Assembly (NCBI RefSeq): GCF_023242365.1
Contig: NZ_JALLIX010000018.1
Coordinates: 1 to 64,000 of the forward strand
Direction: 5' to 3'
Length of the DNA stretch: 64,000 nt
From: Pseudomonas sp. MWU13-2100
Lineage (GTDB): Bacteria; Pseudomonadota; Gammaproteobacteria; Pseudomonadales; Pseudomonadaceae
In this document: one piece after another, positions 58,183 through 64,000 of the stretch
How positions within the stretch are numbered: the stretch's first letter is position 1
Layout of the letters: the number at the start of each line of letters is the position of its first letter
The notes under the pieces: generated by a model
What the model was told of the DNA's origin: nothing
The model's database searches: none
The model's input: the letters and a program-made list of their open reading frames with translations, nothing else
Made by a program: the position numbers and the translations under genes

Positions 58183-59403
58183 TTAAACCACTTGGCCAAG
58201 CTTGAAGATGGGCAGGTACATGGCGATCACCAAACCGCCGACAACGACGCCGAGCACGGCCATGATGATAGGTTCCATCAGGCTGGTAAGGCTGTCGACC
58301 ATATTATCGACTTCGCCTTCGTAGTAGGTCGCGACCTTGTCGAGCATATCGTCCAGAGCGCCGGACTCCTCGCCGATTGCGGTCATCTGAATGGCCATGG
58401 TGGGGAAGACGCCGGTAGCGCGCATGGAGAAGTTGAGCTGCATCCCGGTGGAGACGTCCTGCTTGATACGGTTGACGGCATTTTTGAAGACGATATTGCC
58501 TGTGGCGCCAGCGACGGAATCAAGAGCTTCGACTAGCGGCACACCGGCAGCGAAGGTAGTGGAGAGAGTGCGGGCATAGCGGGCTACGGCGGACTTGTAG
58601 AGCAGAGCGCCGATGATGGGGAGTTTTAAGACGGCGCGGTCAAGCCAGTTGCGGAAATGTTCGGAGTTTTTATGCGCGTACTTGAATCCGAAAATGGCAG
58701 CAATGAATGCCCCTATAAATATAAGCCACCAGTCTTGCAGTATCTGGGAAATGCCAATCACCATCAGTGTGAAGGCCGGCAGTTGTGCTCCGAAACTTGA
58801 GAAGATGGTCTGGAATTGAGGGACAACCTTGATCAATAGTATCGAGGAAACAATTATTGCTACCACAACTACTGCAATGGGGTAGTTCATGGCTTTTTTG
58901 ATTTTAGCCTTCAGTGCTTCAGTTTTTTCTTTATAGGTTGCTACACGTTCCAACAGGGCTTCCAGAGCACCGGCCTGTTCCCCTGCATCCACCAAGTTGC
59001 AATAAAGATCGTCGAAGTACTCGGGTTTTTTGCGCAGGGATGTGGCGAAACTGTTACCAGCGGCGACCTCCTGCTTGATGTCATCCACCAGCTTGCGCAT
59101 GTTCGGGTTATCGAATCCTTCGCCTATGATGTCGAAGGATTGCAGCAGCGGCACGCCGGCCTTCATCATGGTTGCCATCTGGCGGGTGAACAGGGCTATA
59201 TCTAGCGGTTTGATGCGTTTGCCCTTGCTGAAAATCGAACTGGTCTTTCTGCGCACTTTGCCGGGATTGATACCTTGTTTACGTAACTGAGCCTTGATCA
59301 GTGCAGGGTTGTGACCGCTCAGTTCACCGGTCATCTTGGCACCTCTTTTGTCGGTGCCCTCCCAGGAGTAAACGCTGACCTTGACTGCTGCTTTGGTTGC
59401 CAT
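58183..59403 (-). CDS. pilC: Type IV pilus inner-membrane platform protein PilC
   Basis: 406 residues with two T2SSF repeats (about 70-190 and 270-395) separated by membrane segments near 175-195, 215-240 and 375-395. LFTRQMATMMKAGVPLLQSF and RTLSTTFAAGVPLVEALDS are the family's two repeats. It couples PilB/PilT to pilus growth. It is 3 bp upstream of the pilD stop region and 3 bp from pilB. Its middle third (about 58620-58930) is noticeably AT-richer than the rest. Confidence 0.95.
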   Translation of the reverse strand: MATKAAVKVSVYSWEGTDKRGAKMTGELSGHNPALIKAQLRKQGINPGKVRRKTSSIFSKGKRIKPLDIALFTRQMATMMKAGVPLLQSFDIIGEGFDNPNMRKLVDDIKQEVAAGNSFATSLRKKPEYFDDLYCNLVDAGEQAGALEALLERVATYKEKTEALKAKIKKAMNYPIAVVVVAIIVSSILLIKVVPQFQTIFSSFGAQLPAFTLMVIGISQILQDWWLIFIGAFIAAIFGFKYAHKNSEHFRNWLDRAVLKLPIIGALLYKSAVARYARTLSTTFAAGVPLVEALDSVAGATGNIVFKNAVNRIKQDVSTGMQLNFSMRATGVFPTMAIQMTAIGEESGALDDMLDKVATYYEGEVDNMVDSLTSLMEPIIMAVLGVVVGGLVIAMYLPIFKLGQVV

Positions 59404-59406
59404 TGT

Positions 59407-61107
59407 TTAGTCCTTGGTGACTCGGTTGACTTCTTCCAGGCTGGTTACGCCTTGCATGGCTTTTATCAAACCAGAAGTGCGCAGGTCATTGAAGCCGTCT
59501 TTGCGCATTTGCGCGGCGATTTCCAATGAATTGCCCTCGGCCATGATCAAGTGTTGCAGGTCGGGGGTGTTTTTCACCACCTCATAGATCCCGAGGCGAC
59601 CTTTATAGCCGCCGTTGCATTGCTCGCAGCCAACCGGCTCATAAATCTTGAAGGTGCCAATGCGTTCTTGTGGAAAACCTTCCTTGAGCAGGGCTTCTTC
59701 GGGGATCTCGATTTCTTTCTTGCAGTGGCTGCACAGCTTGCGGGCCAGACGCTGGGCGATGATCAGGTTTACCGACGTCGCGATGTTGAAACCGGCGATG
59801 CCCATATTCTGTAGTCGGGTCAGGGTTTCAGCGGCACTATTGGTGTGCAGGGTGGAGAGGACCATGTGGCCGGTCTGGGCCGCCTTGATGGCGATCTCGG
59901 CGGTTTCCAGATCGCGGATCTCACCGACCATGATCACATCCGGGTCTTGCCGCAGGAAGGAACGAAGTGCTTGGGCAAAGTCCAACCCTTGCTTGGGGTT
60001 GACGTTGACTTGGTTGATGCCTTCCATGTTGATTTCCACCGGGTCTTCAGCGGTGGAGATGTTGATATCCACGGTGTTGAGGATATTCAGGCCGGTGTAG
60101 AGCGAAACGGTTTTACCCGAGCCGGTTGGGCCGGTGACCAGGATCATCCCCTGCGGCTGCTTCAGCGCCGCCATATAGAGGGCTTTCTGATCCGGTTCGT
60201 AGCCCAGCGCGTCGATGCCCATTTGTGCGCTGGAGGGGTCGAGAATCCGCATTACGATCTTTTCGCCCCACAGCGTCGGCAAGGTGTTGACCCGGAAGTC
60301 GATGGCCTTAGTCTTCGATATGCGCATTTTGATCCGGCCGTCCTGGGGCTTGCGACGTTCTGAAATATCCAGGTTCGCCATGACCTTCAGGCGGGCGGCG
60401 ATACGGCTGGCGAGATGAATAGGCGGTTTGGCGACTTCACGTAGGATGCCGTCGGTACGTAGGCGAACCCGATAAGTCTTTTCATAGGGCTCGAAGTGCA
60501 AGTCTGAGGAGCCGCCCTTGATGGCATCCAGAAGCATCTTATTGACGAAGCGCACCACGGGGGCATCGTCGGCGTCCTGGCCGGCAATCTGCTCCTGCTT
60601 CTTGTCGTCAACCGATTCGATATCCAAGCCTTCGAGGTCGACGTCGCCCATTTCATCAAAACCGCTGGAGTTGCTGTCGAAAAATTTGTCGATAGCGTCG
60701 CTGAGTTTGTCGTCCTCGACCAGAATCGCCTCGGTGGTGAGGCCGGTACTGAATTGAATATCGGTAATAGCCTGGTGATTGCTTGGGTCGGAAATGCCGA
60801 CGAACAGCTTGTTGCCGCGTCGCCATAGCGGTAGCACATGGTGCTGGCGGATCAGCTTTTCGCTGACCAGACCTTTGGGTTGGCTTTCTTTGTCCAGGCA
60901 GCTCAGGTCGAGCAGGGCTACGCCGAAGTGTTCAGAGGCAATTTCGGCCACTTGTCGACTTTTGAGCAGCTTGTTCTGGACGAGATAGCTGACGAGGGAA
61001 ACCCGATTGCGTTGGGCTTGCTGATATGCCTGCTGAGCATTTTTGTCGGTGAGTAACTCGGCTGCTACCAGTTGCTTGGCCAGGCCGGAAAGGGCGATAT
61101 CATTCAT
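59407..61107 (-). CDS. pilB: Type IV pilus extension ATPase PilB
   Basis: 566 residues. N-terminal T2SSE-N-type domain (about 20-140), C-terminal ATPase: Walker A GPTGSGKT (about 326-333), Asp box, Walker B VGEIRDLETAEIA, and a tetracysteine zinc site (CSHC near 455-458, CEQC near 495-498). It hydrolyses ATP to drive pilus extension through PilC. The ATG at 61107 is preferred over a GTG five codons earlier. Divergent from pilA. Confidence 0.95.
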   Translation of the reverse strand: MNDIALSGLAKQLVAAELLTDKNAQQAYQQAQRNRVSLVSYLVQNKLLKSRQVAEIASEHFGVALLDLSCLDKESQPKGLVSEKLIRQHHVLPLWRRGNKLFVGISDPSNHQAITDIQFSTGLTTEAILVEDDKLSDAIDKFFDSNSSGFDEMGDVDLEGLDIESVDDKKQEQIAGQDADDAPVVRFVNKMLLDAIKGGSSDLHFEPYEKTYRVRLRTDGILREVAKPPIHLASRIAARLKVMANLDISERRKPQDGRIKMRISKTKAIDFRVNTLPTLWGEKIVMRILDPSSAQMGIDALGYEPDQKALYMAALKQPQGMILVTGPTGSGKTVSLYTGLNILNTVDINISTAEDPVEINMEGINQVNVNPKQGLDFAQALRSFLRQDPDVIMVGEIRDLETAEIAIKAAQTGHMVLSTLHTNSAAETLTRLQNMGIAGFNIATSVNLIIAQRLARKLCSHCKKEIEIPEEALLKEGFPQERIGTFKIYEPVGCEQCNGGYKGRLGIYEVVKNTPDLQHLIMAEGNSLEIAAQMRKDGFNDLRTSGLIKAMQGVTSLEEVNRVTKD

Positions 61108-61269
61108 TAGAGCACCAAACACAAACAGTTGGACTCTTATAGCGTAGTCGGGCGATGCATGCCAAATTCAGGACGTTATGGTGACAAAAAATGTCAGGTT
61201 GTGTTGCTTCAGAGCATCGTCATTGAGTTCGGAGTGCTGATGATGCAGCGAAATCGGAGGACGAGGCAG

Positions 61270-61285
61270 TGGCACGGACTATGCT
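61270..61285 (+). promoter_or_regulatory. Sigma-54 promoter of pilA
   Basis: TGGCACGGACTATGCT matches the RpoN -24/-12 consensus TGGCAC-N5-TTGCW with the invariant GG and GC elements. It lies 49 bp before the pilA ATG. PilR, its predicted activator, is encoded at 43228-44571. Confidence 0.85.
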
Positions 61286-61333
61286 AGCTATTTATCAGGT
61301 TGCGAAAATTCCCCTCATGCTTGGAGACGCTAT

Positions 61334-61756
61334 ATGAACACTCAAAAGGGTTTTACGCTGATAGAATTAATGATAGTGGTTGCTATTATCGGTATTTTGG
61401 CTGCTGTGGCATTGCCTGCTTATCAGGACTATACAACTCGTGCAAAAGTGAGTGAAGTTATTGTTATGGCGGACCCTGCTAAAGTGGCCGTATCTGAAAC
61501 GGCCGCATCGCTCGGTGGTTTGAGTAAGGTAACTTCAGCTAACAGTGGCTATGTGTTTCCAGGGGCTACTGCTCAAGTTTCTGGTGTGACTATTAAAGAT
61601 ACAACTGGAGAAGTTACCGTAACTTCTGTTGTGACGGGAGCTACGGGTACGCTTGTATTTAAGCCAACGGATATTTCCGGTGGGCAGCTTACTTGGACAT
61701 GTTCGGGTACTGGTAGCACAATTGATTCAAAGTTTCTCCCTGCGGCATGCCGTTGA
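61334..61756 (+). CDS. pilA: Type IV major pilin PilA
   Basis: 140 residues. Leader MNTQKG^[20 protein letters not shown] with Glu5, the alpha-1 helix, then a beta-rich head closing in a C-terminal disulfide loop (C123 to C139) with Arg as the last residue. The small size is typical of group II/ fluorescens pilins. GGAG precedes the ATG. Codon use is AT-richer than neighbours. It is divergent from pilBCD and has its own sigma-54 promoter and terminator. Confidence 0.95.
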   Translation: MNTQKGFTLIELMIVVAIIGILAAVALPAYQDYTTRAKVSEVIVMADPAKVAVSETAASLGGLSKVTSANSGYVFPGATAQVSGVTIKDTTGEVTVTSVVTGATGTLVFKPTDISGGQLTWTCSGTGSTIDSKFLPAACR

Positions 61757-61780
61757 GAGTGCTCTGAGTACCTGTTAATT

Positions 61781-61804
61781 AAGGCGCCGTGAGGTGCCTT
61801 TTTT
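61781..61804 (+). terminator. Rho-independent terminator of pilA
   Basis: AAGGCGCC/GGTGCCTT stem with a GTGA loop and a T6 run, 24 bp past the stop. Transcription into the ligase gene would need read-through or a separate promoter. Confidence 0.88.
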
Positions 61805-61956
61805 AATGTGGGTTTTTGTGGGTGGTTGACGGTTTATTGGTGTAGAAAGTTGTTTGAGGGTTTGGAGGAGGGCGGTTTATTTTTTATTATGCGCTTTTCA
61901 TTTTCTTCTCTGCTATCCCGTTACTAGGTAGTCATGACGCTCAGCGTAGTGTTCAA

Positions 61957-63246
61957 GTGGTGATTGCTTTTGGTGCGCTATTTTTCTTATGGGGTAAATC
62001 TGAGTTTCACGCGTTTTTTGATCGATATACGTTGTGTGTGGGTGTCTTGATTTTCATTCAAGCAATATTCTCCTCATTAGAGGCGCATCAGCCAGAATGG
62101 GCCTTTGTTGAGGTCGCTTTAGTGGTTTCTTCAGTTTTGATGGTGTCTGTATTTTCTGGTGCGCGTTCTGAGGACGGTGGTAATAGAAAGGTTATTGTTT
62201 TTCTGATTTTTCTGTGCTCATTGAAAAGTGTTCAATTTTTATCTATCGCATTTACTGCCTTTACGAGCGGAGCTTCAGCTATAGACGCGGATCGCTTGAT
62301 AACTGGCTTCTCCAACAAGCGCTTCTACGGCCAATTCCAGACCTTCACCCTGCCGCTTTTAGCGCTCCCTCTTCTGCTGTCTACTACCAAACGCTCCACC
62401 CAAGTCTGGGTCTTCTCACTCCTGAGTCTCTGGTGGCTGATCGCAGTAACGGGTGGCACTCGCGGCACCTGGCTGGGTATGGGCGTAGCTGCCTGCGTGC
62501 TCTTCATCTGCGGTCACTCCGGCAAACGATGGATCACCTGGCAACTGCCCGCCGTCGTGGTGGGCGTGACACTTTACTGGCTGTTGTTCAGCGTTCTCAC
62601 TGGCTACCTCGGCATAGAAGTGAGCAACTTCGCCAGTGATCGACTGACCACCTCCTTGTCAGGTCGAGGCCCTATCTGGCAACAAGCCTGGGACATGATC
62701 CGCGAACGCCCCTGGCTCGGCTTCGGCCCCATGCATTTCGCCGATATCCACAACCCCGTCGCCGCCCACCCGCATCAAGCCATCCTGCAATGGGCCAGCG
62801 AGTGGGGCATCCCTTCCACCTTGCTGGTCATGTGGCTAGTCGGACGCGGTTTGTGGGCAACCTTCCGCCTGATCCGCGAGCGCTCGACTTCCGACGACCC
62901 GACCGATCTGCTGCGCCTGTGCCTGTTCGCCAGCCTGATCGGCGCCCTGACCCAGTCCATGGTCGACGGGGTGATCGTGATGCCGTACTCCCAGCTCTGG
63001 CTGTCGCTGGTGGTCGGCTGGCTGATGGCGCTGCATGTCTGGAAGGGCGAGCCGGCCAAGCCCAATGCCTTTATCCATTGGTCGTGGATGGGCATCAGCA
63101 CTGCCGCCGTGCTGTTCCTGGTCTATGTAGTGATCCGCGACGTTCCCCATCTGGACGAGCGCAACAAACTCTACCAGCAGCAATACGGCGGCCATTTCCA
63201 GCCGCGCTTCTGGACCCAGGGCGTGATCGCGATCAAGCCCGACTAG
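61957..63246 (+). CDS. O-antigen ligase/Wzy-family membrane protein (possible pilin glycosyltransferase)
   Basis: 429 residues from the GTG at 61957, with about ten hydrophobic segments and the Wzy_C core: GGTRGTWLGM and the large loop around RERPWLGFGPMHFADIHNPVAAHPHQAILQWASEWG. Such proteins transfer lipid-linked glycans to LPS or, when next to pilA, to pilin (TfpO/PilO type). The frame is open without a stop from 61858 and codes for a hydrophobic segment plus PLLGSHDAQRSVQ, so the true start may be an ATT at 61879, 7 bp after AGGAGG. The first third is AT-rich and the rest is normal. A tRNA-Thr follows. Confidence 0.8.
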   Translation: MVIAFGALFFLWGKSEFHAFFDRYTLCVGVLIFIQAIFSSLEAHQPEWAFVEVALVVSSVLMVSVFSGARSEDGGNRKVIVFLIFLCSLKSVQFLSIAFTAFTSGASAIDADRLITGFSNKRFYGQFQTFTLPLLALPLLLSTTKRSTQVWVFSLLSLWWLIAVTGGTRGTWLGMGVAACVLFICGHSGKRWITWQLPAVVVGVTLYWLLFSVLTGYLGIEVSNFASDRLTTSLSGRGPIWQQAWDMIRERPWLGFGPMHFADIHNPVAAHPHQAILQWASEWGIPSTLLVMWLVGRGLWATFRLIRERSTSDDPTDLLRLCLFASLIGALTQSMVDGVIVMPYSQLWLSLVVGWLMALHVWKGEPAKPNAFIHWSWMGISTAAVLFLVYVVIRDVPHLDERNKLYQQQYGGHFQPRFWTQGVIAIKPD

Positions 63247-63285
63247 CTTGCCCGCTCCGGAATCGGATGCTAGCTTTAGCGCCAC

Positions 63286-63361
63286 GCCGGTGTAGCTCAG
63301 TCGGTAGAGCAGCGCACTCGTAACGCGAAGGTCGTAGGTTCGATTCCTATCTCCGGCACCA
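63286..63361 (+). tRNA. tRNA-Thr (CGT)
   Basis: A 76-nt tRNA with anticodon CGT (63319-63321), D arm GCTCAGTCGGTAGAGC, TPsiC arm AGGTTCGATTCCT and encoded CCA. The acceptor has a T-T mismatch at pair 6-67 and the anticodon stem an A31-C39 mismatch. Threonine tRNA genes of this type are frequent integration sites; here accessory genes follow directly. Confidence 0.92.
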
Positions 63362-63439
63362 CATCAAGTTATCCGCTCGTTTCAGCCCACCCCAAGAATC
63401 TCCGCCGATCCATGGATGCTGCTGGTCTAAAGGAGCGGA

Positions 63440-63463
63440 ATGCAAGGAATGGACTTTTTATGA
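63440..63463 (+). other. Possible 7-codon leader overlapping the zeta start
   Basis: ATG at 63440 reads MQGMDFL then TGA at 63461-63463, overlapping the zeta ATG at 63460 (ATGA). A good Shine-Dalgarno (AAAGGAG) lies before it, so translation of the zeta gene may be coupled to it. Confidence 0.35.
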
Positions 63464-63780
63464 CACCGGAGGAGTCCGCTATCGAGCAGGCGGCTTTTGA
63501 GTTCGCACGGACGAACCGCGCCGCCCTTGCCAGGAAAATCGCGGATATAGCGGTGTTTCCCAGTGAGGCCTCTCCATTTACCGTTTTCATGGCAGGATCG
63601 CCTGGAGCAGGAAAAACAGAAGTAGCCAAGGCGATAGCCGAAACCCTTGAGTCGTCAAATGGTTATGCTCCTCCACGACGAGTCTTGCGCATTGATCCCG
63701 ACGATTTCAGAAATCTGAGAATCATCTGGCCGGCCTCCCCACCTCACGGAGGTGGCGCAAAATTCAAGGTGCGAACTTAG
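63460..63780 (+). pseudogene. Zeta-toxin family kinase, truncated by IS110 insertion
   Basis: The intact part encodes a helical N-terminus and a P-loop kinase core (FTVFMAGSPGAGKTEVAKAI, Walker A GSPGAGKT), followed by a predicted catalytic-type segment RIDPDDFRNL. The homology stops at about 63717, after which the frame reads into the left end of an IS110-family element and ends at 63780. Zeta toxins phosphorylate UDP-N-acetylglucosamine and poison wall synthesis. The C-terminal lid region is missing, so it is probably inactive. Start chosen at 63460 (ATG); an upstream ATG at 63412 is possible. Confidence 0.7.
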
Positions 63781-64000
63781 TCTTTTGCTGTGAGGAGGCC
63801 GTGATGAAATTCTGTGGCATAGACCTGCATTCGAACAATAGTGTTGTGGTGGTAACCGACGAAATGGACCGGGTGCTGGTCAGTCGACGGTGCCCCAATG
63901 AGCTGACGCCAATCCTCTCGCTACTCGAGCCTCATCGTGCCGAACTGGTCGGTGTCGTGGTTGAGTCGACGTACAACTGGTACTGGTTGGTCGATGGCCT
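63718..64000 (+). mobile_element. IS110-family insertion sequence, left end and partial transposase
   Basis: The element begins where the zeta reading frame loses similarity, close to 63718, and runs past the window edge. Its non-coding left end (about 63718-63803) has a perfect 7-bp hairpin, CCACCTC-ACG-GAGGTGG (63739-63755). The exact boundary and target duplication cannot be fixed, as the right end is outside. Confidence 0.75.
63804..64000 (+). CDS. IS110-family transposase, partial (DEDD N-terminal domain)
   Basis: 66 residues to the window edge, starting MKFCGIDLHSNNSVVVVTDE. GIDLHS with Asp and VVVEST with Glu match the first two acidic positions of the RuvC-like DEDD catalytic domain. 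The ribosome binding site is GAGGAGG, 6 bp before the ATG at 63804. The C-terminal Tnp_Tn110 (serine) domain lies beyond the window. Confidence 0.85.
   Translation, partial: MKFCGIDLHSNNSVVVVTDEMDRVLVSRRCPNELTPILSLLEPHRAELVGVVVESTYNWYWLVDG

Noticed and set aside
61889..61926. Start of the ligase at ATG 61889
   Set aside because: This ATG is out of frame with the ligase and ends at TAG after 12 codons; joining it would need a frameshift I cannot support.

Overview
The window is a stretch of Pseudomonas chromosome, most likely from the P. fluorescens group. The evidence is high-GC coding sequence, many inverted-pair REP sequences of the fluorescens type between genes, and gene content matching, from memory, the P. 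aeruginosa PA4525-PA4602 region (pilABCD to morA/glyA3) almost gene for gene. Most of it is housekeeping backbone; accessory DNA begins only at the right edge.

Layout. 0-3 kb: a dicarboxylate/amino-acid:cation symporter followed on the same strand by two FadR-type (FCD) regulators, with a possible FCD operator upstream of the transporter. 3.3-10.6 kb: glyA, the GGDEF/EAL protein morA and the translation factor ettA. 10.9-22.3 kb: a GreA/GreB-like factor, several envelope proteins of unknown role (an Lnb/DUF4105 protein with a probable outer-membrane barrel, DUF3015, a 608-residue lipoprotein), a Lon-like protease with degenerate ATPase motifs, an FKBP isomerase, a tandem hairpin-repeat tract, a small gene under a Fur box, and a PhnA-type zinc-ribbon protein. 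22.5-35.7 kb: ispB, rplU-rpmA-obgE, proB, a CreA-family gene, rpsT, murJ and the ribF-ileS-lspA-fkpB-ispH operon.

35.7-46.4 kb: type IV pilus block 1, with fimT (reverse strand), fimU-pilV-pilW-pilX-pilY1-pilE, thiO and the pilSR two-component system. 46.6-53 kb: bamD, rluD-pgeF, clpB with a heat-shock promoter, and tRNA genes for Asn, Pro, Lys and a second identical Pro. 53-56.7 kb: ndh, small DUF genes and an orphan ECF-type permease. 56.5-61.8 kb: yacG-coaE-pilD-pilC-pilB and, divergently, pilA, which has a clear sigma-54 promoter. The window thus holds PilS, PilR, the sigma-54 promoter, the major pilin, its peptidase, platform, extension ATPase and the minor pilins.

61.8-64 kb: an O-antigen-ligase/Wzy-family membrane protein directly after pilA (a candidate pilin glycosyltransferase), tRNA-Thr(CGT), and then accessory DNA: a zeta-toxin gene cut off by an IS110-family element that runs off the window. 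pilC, pilA and the 5' third of the ligase are clearly AT-richer than the surroundings, which suggests exchange of the pilin locus. The observations most worth following are the pilA/ligase mosaic with its possible non-standard start codon, the IS110 insertion into a zeta gene beside tRNA-Thr, the hairpin tandem repeats, and the second tRNA-Pro lying directly behind a terminator-like hairpin.
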